DNA of 64,000 nucleotides from Vicia villosa (taxonomy: Eukaryota; Streptophyta; Magnoliopsida; Fabales; Fabaceae), in assembly GCF_029867415.1 (NCBI RefSeq), contig NC_081186.1, positions 103,204,753 through 103,268,752 of the forward strand, given 5' to 3'. Positions within the stretch are counted from its first letter, which is position 1, and each line of letters begins with the position of its first letter. Made by a program: the position numbers and the translations under genes. The notes under the pieces were generated by a model. That model did no database searches, had not been told where the DNA came from, and saw only the letters and a program-made list of their open reading frames with translations. Of the stretch, positions 1-13,763 are shown piece after piece.

Positions 1-2154
1 AATTTTTTAATTTGTTCCAAAAAATTATATTTTATAAAAAATGACCCCAAAAATCTAAAATGAATTACCTTAATACTTCATCCAAACAAAATAATTTAAA
101 ATGAATGAATTTCAATTGAATCATTTGAATTGCTTTGAATTTTAAATTCCTTTAAAATTTCTAATTACCTCATCCAAACACACTCTTAGGGATTTTGGCT
201 CAGGAAGATAGGAATTTTAATGAAGGGAAAGAATGCCGTTCAACTATCTCCACGTTTCTGAGCTTGGTTTTGAATGGTTTAACAGAGTAAAATTCAGAAA
301 GTATAATTATGAACAAGAAAATAAATGTATTCTTTGGATAAAAGAGAACTCGTCGGGATTGGATTTCATCTACCGTAAACTAGATTAAAAGCTTTCAAAT
401 TTTTTATGCCTGTCCCTTTCTCCCTTCTCTCGACACACTCTATCACATTGGATCTAATTAATTTTCTTAGTTGCCTCACTTGCACCCCATGAATTTTTTT
501 TTAGTTATATATGATAAGTTGTATATGGGTTGTTATTAGTTATGGCCAAATGAACATAACAAAAGTGATTACGAAGTTAATTCAATTTTTACTTTTTCAA
601 TTGCTTTAAGTATATAAATACTGCTATTAAATGACTAAGTGAACAAAATAATAGTATTACGCATTAAAGGAGTTAAAGATCATGGAGAAAAAAAATTTAA
701 AAAATATATTTTATTATAATATAAACCCACCATTAATGGGACCTACTTTCAACTCCATAATAGACACAACACTATCTTAGTAAATGCTTCTTGTATTAAT
801 TTTAACATATTTAATGTATATAGAGACATTGCGGAAACAGATCACTTGCAGTCATTTCTCTTGTCGTTCATCTAATGGTTCATAATTAATAAAAAATAAA
901 TAAATAAAATAGTTGTTTTCAAAAAAGATAAGAAAAATACTAGATGAATGGTTGAGATAAGAAATGGATGAATAGCAACATCAAAAGAGCTAGAGAGGAT
1001 CAAATCCAAACATTATATATATTGCATGGATCAAGTATGATTGGAATTCAATTTTCTTGGTGTACAAATGTACCAAAATTTGTATACTAAATAAATTATG
1101 ACCACTTATTAACTCTCGACGTGTCAAAGTTGTCGAGTGCTTTTAGCATTTAGAAATGAATAATACTTAAATAGACACAACAATAATTTTGGACATATTT
1201 AATCTAGAAATTGAACCGGACCAGTAAACTGATCAGTTTCCAGTTCAACCGGTCTGACCGACCGGTCTGATCAAGTTTTTAAAACACTGTTTTAGAGTGA
1301 CAATGACCAAATATTCATAACAAACTCGTTATTATTGAACAAACCATAATAAATTACAAAAACTTTTTAAGAGTCGTATTATATCCGATTTATATCTGAA
1401 CAATGACCATTGATATACAACACTAAAATAGGAGTTTAATACACTCAGATTAAGTCCAAAGTTGTAAGATAAAGCTTTTGGAGAATTTGATAGCCAGCGA
1501 AGCTTACTCCCAACCCAAATGGACAATATCAGGCAAAAATATCATTGGACAAAAAAGAGATCTCATAGCCTTTAGAAAAATAAGGAGTTGTAGCTTTAGA
1601 ACAGTGAATCCAAGCTGTTGAATATGTGCTATCATGTTCAATCATTGGTCCCTTACTGAAAATCACTGATTATGAAATACTCAGGTCCACACTTTGGTTA
1701 TCATTTTTTCTACGGAAATTCAGAATTTATTACCGAAATATACTTTTGAACAAAATGAAAGTATAACTCATCTACGAAAAATTATGGTGTATTTGAAATA
1801 TGTTCGGAAATATTTTTTTTTGAATTTGAGAGGTATTTTTGAATTTCTATAGAATGACTCTCTACCACGTAAGATGGGAGAAACATTCACCAAAATGTAT
1901 CTCACATACAATCAAGTACTCGGATTCTCACAATTAATAGGGTAAGAACTTCTACGATGATTAAGAAATGATTCAATTCGGTCACGACTTTGCTTTAAGT
2001 AGGCCCAAAAATATTAAAATAAAAAACCATTACAGCTACCACCAATTAATAAGCCTTAGATCCTTCCATGTTCACGACTCTTGTTAATACTCACAGCTCA
2101 GAGTTTATTCTGGTGAATTGAGAAACACAAACCATTCATATTCAAGCTCCAAAA
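1..2154. other. Intergenic region upstream of ABCC gene
   Basis: AT-rich sequence with no coding region I can support. Around 1210-1285 there is a run of ACCGGTC-type inverted words (for example CCGGTCTGACCGACCGG) that looks like the end of a DNA transposon relic, but I could not find its partner. The last few hundred bases should contain the ABCC promoter. I did not identify a confident TATA box. Confidence 0.4.
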
Positions 2155-5100
2155 ATGTCTTACTTTGAGAACTCAATAGGTAACTTTTATTCTTTTTCAT
2201 TCTATACTACTGTGTGTGTTATGAATTAGCAAACACTATACATCTTCTTCTAACCTATAATATATCTACTCATTTGATTATTTCTTGTTCAAGCATTTTA
2301 TGTCTTCCTAACTTTTCACACTGTTATTGGGTTGGTTATTTGTTGAGCATGCCTGATATTCATTCACCTATAAATGAGTAATACTTGAGCATGTTAAAAT
2401 TTGTATGAATGAATAAAATTATTTATTCATATTTAACATTAAGTATTTACACTACTAAAAGTATTGAATAATTTTATTTAAAAGGAATTAAATGGATAAT
2501 AGTCTAAAAAGTAATTAATTAAGTACTATAGTTTTGATCACATACATAGCACTGGAATGCAATGAATTGATTTGGGGCCCAAAAAGAAAAAAATTGCTTA
2601 AAAATATCTCATAAAGTTTATTTTCCTCCCATTAATATATTTAGATATGCACCAATACATGGATATGATCTATTTTTTATAGTGTTAAAAATTTAAAGAA
2701 TCTTCAATTTTATTGGTATGTAAATAAATAATCACCAAAATTTAATGATATCATCATATTGTATAGCTTATGCTATTTTTCTTATAAACATTTATATAGA
2801 GACACTTCTCCTATTAATTGAAATTTTTGGTTCCGTCACTAAACTTAGCTTAGTAATAGAAAAATTAGGCATCAGATAATTTGTACTGTATAACCTATGC
2901 AGTTTTTAAACACAGTTTGTAACTGTACACTGTAATATATGAACATATATGAACTCCATAAGTATTTGAACAAAATATTTAGAAAAGATAGGATAAAAAC
3001 TCACAAAAACAAATAAGATACAAGCGTCAAGAATTAATACTGAAAGAGATATATATGAATGTATAATTTTAATCTCTTTTTTACCTGATTTTTCTAAAAT
3101 TATTTACACATAGTATACATAAATTTTTACATTCTTTTCCATTTTTTATTATTTAAATTTATATTATAACATTTATTGGTTTAAATATTTTGGATATGTT
3201 GAATAATTTAATTTAAAATTTTCAAAATTCAACAATAAAATTCTTAAGAACTTTATTAATGTTATAAAAAGATTTAAAATGATATCTCATTAATTATTGA
3301 TGGATTTATTTAAATAAAAAAAGAAATTTTTATAACACACCCTCTCACGCCTATAATTAAACATCTTAAACATCTAGAGCGCAGATATATATTGTCCGTG
3401 ATTTGATAGTCATAACTTAAAAGTAGGTGGTCCAATAGGAATGTGTGAGTTTCGACAAACTCAACTTTATAAAACAACTTCTCTTATAAAAATATTAAGA
3501 CTATATATTGTGTCATATGTGAGATTTTGATAACATGTACTATATTGCTCATACTATAAATAAATTGTTTTCTGCATTTATTTATCTATTTTATTAGAGG
3601 CATGTATGTTGTTCTAACAATATTCAACCTTAAAACATGAATTAGTTGTACTCTTTAATCTATTATATACATGCAATGCAGGTGAAATTTCTGAGCCATT
3701 TCTACCTCAAAAAGTTGAAACAAAACAAACAGGACTATGTCATGCTACTTTTCTCAGTAAATTGATTTTCTCTTGGATTAATTCTTTACTCACTTTAGGT
3801 TATTCAAAACCACTCATTCTTGAAGACATACCTTCCCTTGTTTCTGAAGATGAGGCTAACATAGCCTATCAAAATTTTGTCAAATCTTGGGAATCACTTA
3901 TTATAAAGAATAATACAAAGAGTTTGGTTCTTTGGTCTATAGTTATAACTTTCTTAAAAGAAAACATATTAATAGCATTTTATGGATTAATCAGAACTAT
4001 TTCTGTTGTGATTTCACCTTTAATACTATATGCTTTTGTCAAGTATTCTAATAGAACTGAGGCAGATCTCAGAGTAGGTCTTTCTATAGTTGGTTTCTTG
4101 ATTGTCTCAAAAGTGTTTGACTCTTTGTCTCAAAGACATTGGTATTTTAACTCAAGGAGGTCAGGTATGAAAATGAGATCAGCTTTGATGGTAGCAATTT
4201 ATCGAAAGCAGCTAAAACTTTCTAGTTCGGCGCGAACAAGACACTCGGCCGGCGAGATTGTGAATTACATTGCAGTTGATGCTTATAGAATGGGAGAATT
4301 TCCATGGTGGTTTCATATAGCATGGACTTCTGCATTGCAACTTGTTCTTTCCGTTGTTATTCTTTTTGGTGTTGTTGGTATTGGTGCACTTCCTGGTTTG
4401 GTCCCTCTTCTTATCTGTGGATTTCTCAATGTACCATTTGCAAGAATCTTACAAAATTGTCAGACACAGTTTATGATTGCACAGGACGAACGTCTTCGAT
4501 CAACTTCGGAGGTTCTAAATAGTATGAAGATCATTAAGTTACAATCATGGGAAGAAAAATTCAAGAACTTAATTGAGTCGCTACGCGAGAAAGAGTTCAA
4601 ATGGTTGTCTAAGGTGCAGATTTTGAAAGCTTCTAGTACATTTCTTTATTGGATGTCTCCTACAGTTATTTCTGCTGTTGTGTTCCTTGGATGTGCTGTT
4701 ACCAATAGTGCACCATTGAATGCTGAAACTATTTTCACAGTTATTTCAACATTGAGAAACATGGGAGAGCCTGTTAAAATGATTCCACAGGCTCTATCCA
4801 TTCTTATTCAAGTTAAGGTTTCCTTTGATCGTCTTAATAACTTTTTGCTTGATGAAGAGCTAAACAAAGATGATAGTGAAAGAAACCTAAAGCAATGTTC
4901 GGTTAATGCAGTGGAAATTCAAGATGGTAACTTCATTTGGGATCATGAATCTGTGTCTCCAACTTTAATGGATGTGAATCTAGAAATCAAATGGGGGCAA
5001 AAAATAGCAGTTTGTGGACCAGTTGGTGCTGGAAAATCATCACTTTTGTATGCAATACTAGGAGAGATTCCCAAGATTTCAGGAACTGTAAGTTACCAAT

Positions 5101-8100
5101 AGAGCCTATTTAGATTTTGTACCATGCAAAATTCATATGAATAAACATAGTATCTTCAAAATTTTCACCATATGATATTTCACTGTAATGGGAAACAGGT
5201 AAATGTAGGTGGCACTCTTGCTTATGTTTCCCAATCTGCATGGATCCAGAGTGGAACAGTTCGAGATAATATACTCTTTGGCAAGCCAATGGACAAAACA
5301 AGATACGAGAAAGCAATTAAGGCTTGTGCCTTAGACAAGGATATCAATGATTTTAGCCATGGTGATCTTACAGAAATTGGTCAGAGAGGGATTAACTTGA
5401 GTGGAGGGCAAAAGCAAAGGATTCAACTAGCTAGAGCAGTCTACAATGATGCTGACATCTATCTTCTTGATGATCCTTTCAGTGCAGTTGATGCACATAC
5501 AGCTGCAATACTCTTCAATGTAAAGAACTATGACTTTCATTATGCTAATTAATTAATGATAATAAAATTATTGTCCTCATTTTGTTGTATCAAAAACTAA
5601 CTGCATCTACGACATTATAGGACTGTGTCATGACTGCTTTAAGGGAGAAAACAGTCGTTCTAGTTACTCATCAAGTGGAGTTTCTCTCAGAAGTTGATAC
5701 TATCTTGGTAAAGTATTTCATTTGTATGCCGATTATATTATATTACATTTGAACTACAGTTTAACATGATGAACTCAAATTCTAGGTAATGGAGGATGGA
5801 AAAGTTATTCAATCAGACACGTATGAGAATCTCCTGATATCTGGAACAACCTTTAAGCTTCTTGTGAGTGCTCATAATGACACAATTACTGAGTTGAATC
5901 AAGTTAATGGAACTAAAAGAGGTTCTGAAAATGAGAATTTGTCTAATCCTCAAGACTCTCATGGTTTTTATCTCACTAAAAATCAAAGTGAGGGAGAGAT
6001 TTCTAGTATCAAGGGTCCGATTGGTTCACAACTTACAAAAGAGGAAGAAAAAGTGATTGGTAATATTGGATGGAGGCCATTCTGGGATTATATTAATTAT
6101 TCCAAAGGGACATTTATGATGTGTTTGATCATATTAGGACAATCTGTTTTTTTGGCTTTGCAAACTGCATCAACCTTTTGGCTTGCTATAGCCATTGAAA
6201 TTCCAAAAGTAACAAATGCCACTTTGATCGGAGTTTATACTTTAATTTCTTTTGCTAGTGTTGCTTTTGTATATGTGAGGTCTTACATTACTGCACTGCT
6301 TGGACTAAAAGCTTCTACAGCTTTCTTCTCAAGCTTCACTGCAGCTATCTTCAATGCTCCAATGTTGTTCTTTGATTCAACTCCTGTAGGAAGGATTTTA
6401 ACTAGAGTGAGATTTTTTTTACTACCAATACGGGAAGAAATTTTGATTCATTTATTACTATGATTAGGCCATTATTTTCTCCTCTTTTGTGCAGGCTTCA
6501 TCAGATTTGAGTATTTTGGACTTTGATATACCTTATTCCATCACCTATGTAGCATCTATGACAATTGAAATTGTGGTGATAATTTGTATAATGGTTTCAG
6601 TCACATGGCAAGTTCTCATTGTTGCTGTTCCTGCAATGGTTGCATCAATATACATTCAGGTTTATCCAACTTCCAGATTTTCTTGATTCCTTCTATGTCT
6701 AAGGTTGGATCGTTGAACTGGGAACTTCTTAATTTGTTTTTCTTTCCTAAAAGCTATATTATCAAGCTACTGCTAGGGAACTAATAAGGATCAATGGAAC
6801 AACCAAAGCTCCAGTCATGAATTTTGCAGCTGAGACATCACTTGGAGTGGTTACTGTAAGAGCATTCAACATGGTGGACAATTTTTTCAAAAACTACTTA
6901 ACACTTGTGGACACAGATGCTTCATTGTTCTTTCATACCAATGTGGCAATGGAATGGGCAATTTTAAGGATTGAAGCACTTCAAAGTTTGACTGCCATCA
7001 CTGCAGCTTTGTTACTTATTCTACTTCCTCAGGGATATGTATCTCCAGGTAGTAAGATATTCTATGTTTAAATATACTTGCTTGGACAAACACATATTTA
7101 AACTTATAATATAAAGGTCAATTAACATCTACAATGGTAAAATTTAGATCAAGCTAATAGCTTGTGGCAACTCTCCTGTTCTGTGCAGGCCTTGTGGGTC
7201 TGTCTCTTTCTTATGCACTTCACTTGACAACGGCCCAAACATTTTGGAGTAGATGGTTTTCCGACATGTTAAATTATATTATATCTGTTGAAAGAATGAA
7301 GCAATTCATTCACATACCGGTTGAGCCTCCTGCCATTCTGGATAATAACCGGCCACCATCTTCGTGGCCTTCCAAAGGCAGGATTGATCTTCAAGACTTG
7401 GAGGTAAAGTTTCATCAATGACTTAGTGTACACATATTTGTTTTCAGCTTTTTATTTCTGAAGTGAACAGAAAAATTATGTTTTGATGGCAATTTTTTAC
7501 ATTGGTTTTAGATTAGGTATCGTCCTAATGCTCCATTAGTCCTCAAGGGAATTACTTGTACATTTAAAGAAGGGAGTAGGGTAGGAGTTGTTGGAAGGAC
7601 TGGAAGTGGAAAAAGTACACTTATAAGTGCTTTGTTTCGCTTAGTTGAGCCTTCAAGAGGTGATATTCTTATTGATGCAATGAACATCTGCTCAATAGGG
7701 TTGAAGGATTTGAGAACGAGGCTAAGCATAATCCCTCAAGAACCAACTCTTTTCAAGGGCAGCATTAGGACAAATTTGGATCCTCTAGGTTTGTACTCAG
7801 ATGATGAAATCTGGAAGGTAAATAAACTAGTTTTAAAAGGTAGAATAATATGTAGATATTAAATGTAGTAGAAATTTATAGGAGGAATTCAATAAGAACT
7901 GGTTCTATTTGATTAAATTTGATTTTCATGTTTAGGCTGTAGAGAAATGTCAGCTTAAGGAAACAATCAGCAAACTACCAAGTCTCTTGGACTCTTCTGG
8001 TTAGTTTTTAGCAACAATCTATTTCATGCAACTTACTCTTTCAACATTAATAAAACAATATAAATATAATAATTGAAGTTAAATCTTCTCCTTTCTGTTG

Positions 8101-8620
8101 TCTAGTATGTGATTTTGCAACCAATAAATGAGCTATGAAAGTGTAAGTCTGATAAGTTTTGCAGTGAGTGATGAAGGTGGAAACTGGAGCTTGGGACAAA
8201 GACAACTGTTTTGTCTTGGAAGAGTTCTACTTAAGAGAAACCAAATTCTTGTTCTGGATGAAGCTACTGCATCCATTGACTCTGCTACAGATGCCATTCT
8301 ACAAAGAGTAATCAGACAAGAATTTGCAGAATGCACAGTTATAACAGTTGCTCATAGAGTTCCAACTGTAATAGACAGTGACATGGTCATGGTTCTCTCT
8401 TATGGTATGTTAATTGTTTAATCTTCTCTACTTTTGTTTTCAAGTACTTTTTTGTCTCATAAATTTTGGTTGGTTTATTGTTAAAGGGAAAGTGGTGGAG
8501 TATGATGAGCCTTCAAAGCTAATGGAAACCAACTCTTCATTCTCTAAACTCGTAGCTGAATATTGGTCCAGTTGCAGCAGGAAGAATTCATTCCCAAAGA
8601 TTAGCAGGCAGCAGCAATGA
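2155..8620 (+). CDS. ABC transporter C family (MRP-type) protein, 12 exons
   Basis: Exporter of the ABCC/MRP subfamily, expected to move conjugated or anionic substrates across the vacuolar or plasma membrane using ATP. Exons read by eye: 2155-2179, 3682-5087, 5199-5519, 5621-5707, 5786-6406, 6495-6659, 6754-7048, 7189-7403, 7512-7817, 7936-7999, 8165-8404, 8487-8620. All introns are GT-AG and the sum is 3879 nt, giving 1292 aa. NBD1 has Walker [12 protein letters not shown], signature [14 protein letters not shown], Walker B IYLLDDP and switch VTHQ. NBD2 has Walker [11 protein letters not shown], the plant-ABCC signature [13 protein letters not shown], Walker [13 protein letters not shown] and switch VAHR. 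Two transmembrane domains are present. The N-terminal TMD0 found in most plant ABCCs (usually about 1450-1600 aa) is absent. The tiny first exon (MSYFENSI) joins in phase to GEISEPFLP; this first exon is the least certain part. Closest to ABCC8-type proteins by my reading. Confidence 0.93.
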
Positions 8621-9690
8621 TAATATATTAAGCCTTAAGCAGGTATTGTAGAGAATAGAGAGCCTCTCAGCAGATTCAATCAGTATTATTTTGCTGCACA
8701 AAAATAATTGTCCATCACTCCTATCTAGTGTTAAAATTCTTTTCAATTTTGAGCCTGAAATAGTAGTCCACTTGTTATGAACAATGTCATAAATACCAAA
8801 GTGTAATATGCATTAGGTTGAACAAACAAAAGTTACAGATTCTGTATCAGAACAAAGTAGAACAAAAGTTACTGTCATGTTTACAAATTACTTCAATTCG
8901 GTCACTCTTTCAAATCATTTACTACTATCTTTGTCTTTAAACTTACATGCACAATTTCAAAACCGGTTCTTTTTTTGTTGACAGTTCAAGTCAGATCAAA
9001 CTAGTAGTTATGTGCAACATCAGAAACTTTTTTTCAAATATATCAGTGTTCCAACTTCCAAGACATTACTAAGCGTCGAAAATTTTCTAACCAAAAACAT
9101 GGTTCAGTAAGGTCGTAAGAATAATAGACTCAGCCATGTAAGCACCAAGTTGTTTCAGACACATTATTTATCTTTGAAACTTTGATGATAACAAATAGAA
9201 AAGAACAATATTTCTGATTACAAACAAATAAGATAGTATAATAAGCTTTGATCCTTGTATAAGGAAGCTCACCGTATAGCAACACCACAAGAAGATGTCT
9301 ACTAGTTTGGAGTAAAACAAATGTCAAAAACTACATCATGCTATACCACTGAAACATCTCAATCAGTACAATGACAGCTGATAAACCAGTATCATAATAC
9401 TCGATATCAAGTACAATGTCAATGGTTATTCTTATAAATATTTGTCGTGAAGTTTATTTCTTTCATGCTTTGTTATATATGCAACAAATTGATCTTCTAT
9501 AATTCTATGCAACAATGAACAATCATCCATAATATTTGTTAGTTGATCTCAGAATGATTCTATACAATAATGAGCAATCATTCATGATAATTTCAAATAA
9601 TGATAATAATAAAACCTTATAAAATCATTCATAGATATGTTAAATATAGTAGTAGTATTTACATTTATTCAAATACACTTGGTAGTCGAA
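8621..9690. other. Intergenic, 3' flank of ABCC gene
   Basis: AT-rich. It holds the ABCC 3' UTR at its start. I see no further gene; short open frames are not conserved-looking. Confidence 0.4.
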
Positions 9691-10060
9691 ATTGGAGGAT
9701 ATCATTAGTCGAGTTTATCACTAAAATTGTCAAAGAGTCGCAGCAGAAGTCTCTTTGTGAAGATGTCAGCAATTTGATAACCTGAGAGAGAACATGTAAA
9801 ACTCACATTTCGACGTGTGCAAATTTCTCATGCACGAACTGTATAACAATCTCAATGTGTTTAGTGTGTTGATGTTGAACATGATTGTTTGAATGGTACA
9901 TCGCGCTCACGTTATCACAATAGAATGAGGTTGCTTTCAAAAAAGGGCAATGTAGCTCCATATATAAATTTCTAATCCAACATGATTCAAACAATGCATT
10001 AGCTATTTGAAGGCATCCAGCCTTCGCGCTAGACCAAGATAATGTTGGACATCTAACTCC
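9690..10060 (-). pseudogene. Ty1/copia RNase H relic
   Basis: On the minus strand the frames (with breaks) read as the last part of a copia polyprotein. The run RNLYMELHCPFLKATSFYCD is followed by NVSAMYH, TKHIEIVIQFVHEK and, further on, QIADIFTK-like words. These are the standard C-terminal RNase H motifs (CDNxSA, TKHIEIDxHFVREK, ADxxTK). Stops and missing upstream RT and integrase show it is dead. I could not place LTRs; the following stretch to about 10.9 kb may include LTR-derived sequence. Confidence 0.8.
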
Positions 10061-12585
10061 TTACATAAAAAGGGGTGTGAATATTGTGGAGGTTTGAAAA
10101 TCGTTGATTTAAAATAAAATCAAAGTTTGAAAATATTTTATAAAACATTTGAATAAATATGCAATAGAAAAATTAAGTGGAAAAATAAAGAGACAAGAGA
10201 AGAGAGATGACATTGAAGATTTATAGAGATTTGGTCTAATAAAGTGTCATGCTTCTCTCTCTCCAAAAATTGATCTTGAGACTATCCACTATTCCTTGAG
10301 AGCTTTTAGAAAGTTAAGTGCACGAACTCCCTTATATAAAAAAAATAAGTTTTCAGGATAACTTTATAATCAAATAACGTACAGTGGCTTGAAGTGGTTA
10401 GTATCTAATCCAAACAGTGAATAGAGCTTCGAGCTGTTAGTCTCTAAGCCAAACAGATATTTTGCACAGGTTGATCTCGAACAAAGACAGAATTTTGAGT
10501 TGGCTATCCTCTGAACCGAATCGCGGTTTTATACACATGTTGACCATGAACCATGACGTAGTTTTAAGTTGGTTATCGTATCCACACCCGGCCGAGATTT
10601 ATACCAGGATGATCTCAAACCTACTGAGCTTTTGTACATGGCTCAAAACATAATTCAAGTGAGACTTTATATCAAGATGATCTCAAATTGATAGAGATTT
10701 TAACTGCACTAAGCTCAAGAATTGTTGTGAAGACTTTTCACAGGTTAATCTTCAAGAATCCAAAAGAAATCTTTTCTTTTATGGTAGAGCTCACCATCTA
10801 AACAAAGACCGAAGCAAATCCCCTAAGTAAAACAAATAGCCTTTTCAATGATTTATCTCCCAAACAACCTAAGGAAGAATTATTTACTCAAGAGAAAACT
10901 TTACTCTTGTTAAATTTATAATAATACCCTCACCCAAAACAATATTGTCATTGAGATTCAAGAAAACTCTCTAAATATTATGACTAAAATATGTGAGATA
11001 ACAAGATTAGGCAATTGCAAAAAGTTCCTAATTAATTAGACACTTTCCAAATGAGAGGTTTCTAAATGTTCCTAAATACTTTTTTTATGATTTTAATTGA
11101 AAAATGAGAGGTTTCTAAATTTTTTAGTGTGTGATTTAACCATGATACTCCCGAAAATGCCATGTTTTCTTTACAAGAGACTAATTATTAAAAATACACA
11201 ATCAAGCAAGTTTTCACACTCTCTCTGTCACACTCTAGTATCTTAAATCACATATGATTATAAACCTTAAGTCTTGAGAGTCGTTGAACTAAAGTGTTAG
11301 ACTTTAAAAAAATATTTGTCTTGATCCCAAAGATACTTGATCAACCATGTCATCGTCAAATCATGCGCATCTTTAATCGCTTTTAATCGCTTGAGCTACT
11401 GTCGCCATTTGTTTGACTTCAAGTATTGTCATCATTAAAGCCATGTGATCATTAAAACTAAGTAGCTAATAATTGACTTGTTTCTTGCCAATTTTTTTAT
11501 AAAAAAAAAAATCTTCCTGATATATATCTACGGAAGCAGAGGGACAATTTTATCAAATCAGTGATGGGTGAGAGATTCAAGAGGTGAAGTGAGAAATTCT
11601 CTTATTTTATTTTATTTTATCTATGCATCTAGATTCTAGCACTCATGATAAATAATTTTTTTCTAGAATTTCGAGAATCACAAACTCATATTTTATAATA
11701 TTTGAAATTCTTAATGTTATAAAGGTGTAAAAGAGTTTCCATAAAAAAAAGCAAAACACGATAAATTAATTATTAATTAATTTTAATAGATGAGATGTTT
11801 TGATTTTGATTATTAATAGATAAAAATATTGTCTTAGACAATCAAATCACAATATCAATATTTCTTCACAATAAAGTCCCATAGTAAGCAAAACACGATA
11901 ATACTTTTAAAAAATATATTAATTACTAATATTAATAAGTAAATCACAATATTATATTGTAAATAATATAATAATATATCATAGAAAAAAATGATAATAA
12001 ATAATATAATTAATAATAACACGCTCATATAACAACACACATTTATTAACCAAAATAATTATTAATTAAGGGAAAAACCAATCACCACTCATCTATCCAA
12101 TTAAATTATTTTTTTATTTAAATAAAATTTAATGACATGACACTTTTATGATTTTCTATTGGATGACAGTGTAAAACTATTTTACACTGTCAGTGCACTA
12201 TCTTTTAACTCAATAATTAATACTAAAAAATAAATAACTCTTTAAATAATACAATATTACACAATTATATTATTTTTATTATTAACACCAAAATAGGAGT
12301 AAAGCACTAGTAGTTGAGTATAGAGAAATTAAAGGCACCATTTGGTAGTATATAATATAATATAATATAATATAGAAAAACTTGTATCCGAACATAAATT
12401 TTTAGGGTTAGAAATAATCAATAAAAAATTTAAAATTTATTTAAAATTTAATTTTTTTTATTTATTAGATTTATAAGGTGATTGTGATTGAATAGGAGAA
12501 AAATATTTATTTTCATTTTTTATATAATAAAAAATTGTGATGATTGTTTGTAAAGCCACCTTTTATATTTTTTTCCATATAACAA
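10061..12585. other. Intergenic, AT-rich
   Basis: No gene found. At about 12150-12205 an inverted pair of TACACTGTCAGTGCA-type words resembles the end of a small MITE. Around 12345-12375 there is a short (TATAA)n microsatellite. The 10.1-10.9 kb part may be decayed copia LTR. Confidence 0.35.
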
Positions 12586-12603
12586 AGAATGGAACTATAC
12601 TCG

Positions 12604-12611
12604 GAATATTC
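12604..12611. promoter_or_regulatory. P1BS-like site in pseudogene P1
   Basis: GAATATTC matches the PHR1 binding consensus GNATATNC. It sits in the same sequence context as in genes A, B and C. Confidence 0.5.
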
Positions 12612-13202
12612 TCATGAGTTGCAACATGCAAATGTATCTTGTGGTACACAGTAAAATGAATGCATTTCACACTCACAACTCACATAGCCACCTAATATAA
12701 TTCTCATTTATTGCCCTCATGGTTAAAGCAAGCCACACCCTTCGATCAATCGATCTTCTTCCCAACTAAAATATAATATAATTGAATAGCGGAGATGGAA
12801 TTTGAAATGCCACGAAGATTAAAACTTATGAAGAATAAGTTCTTCTAAAGATAAGAAAAAAACCTAACTACTTTAACAGCTTCTTGGCCAAAGAATACAA
12901 TCTAATTATATTCCTTCCGGATCAAATATTCGCCTAACACTTCATCTAGCATTCATCACAGAATAATAATGCAATTAAATCAGCATATGCTTTAGGGTCC
13001 TAGCTTGAGGCTTAGAGAAAGAGACTTTGTGATGCCAAGGAAGAATTTTCCAGTATGGGATTTGATATGCAAAGATCCTTCACTTGTTAAGGCTGAAATT
13101 CATGGTTGGTGTAATGGAGAAGAGCTTGAACAAGTTTTAATGAAATTGATTAACAAAATTATGATGGAAAAGCATGCTCAATTCATTGCATTTGATTGAA
13201 AG

Positions 13203-13763
13203 TAGACATGGCAATAAAATCCAGGCCCACGGGTACCCACCCGAACCCGCCCCGAAGTTGACGGGGAAAACCCGTTTTGACTGGGTTTGGGTTTTTTCCG
13301 ATTAGAAAACATGGGGATGGGTCGGGTAATGGGGACACTAGTACCCACCCTGAACCCGTCCCCGAACCCGCCCCGTTTATTTCAATATGTACATTATTAT
13401 TTATATTTCATAATTTATATTATTAAATATATGGCTAATGTTTTAATAATTTGATTTGTATTTATAATTTTAAATATTTGAAATAAGTGTATGAAATTTT
13501 TTGAGATTGTTTTATCTTGTTATTTATAATGTAATTTGATTTTTGAAAAAGTAAATATTTTTATTAAAAAAATTGATTTTACGAAATACATGGTGGCGGG
13601 GCGGGGATACCCGAACCTAACCCGAACCTGTTAAGGATGAGTTTGGGTTTTAATTCCCCATCCCCGTTTGGGTTTGGGGCGAGTAACGGGGATTGATTGG
13701 GGATTCGGGTTTCGGTTTGGGGGAGGTAAAAATCGTCCCCGACCCGCCCCGTTGCCATACCTA
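13203..13763. mobile_element. hAT-like MITE with 8-bp TSD
   Basis: 561 bp. Ends are TAGACATGGCAA and TTGCCATACCTA, an imperfect 12-bp terminal inverted repeat (10 of 12). It is flanked by a perfect 8-bp target duplication ATTGAAAG (13195-13202 and 13764-13771), the hAT superfamily signature. Both ends are rich in CCCGAACCCGCCCCG-type words. There is no transposase, so it is non-autonomous. It lies inside phosphatase pseudogene P1. Confidence 0.88.

Noticed and set aside
3762..3764. Start of the ABCC protein at 3762
   Set aside because: This is TTG within an exon. The frame is open upstream to the splice acceptor at 3681/3682 and connects in phase to the ATG exon at 2155.
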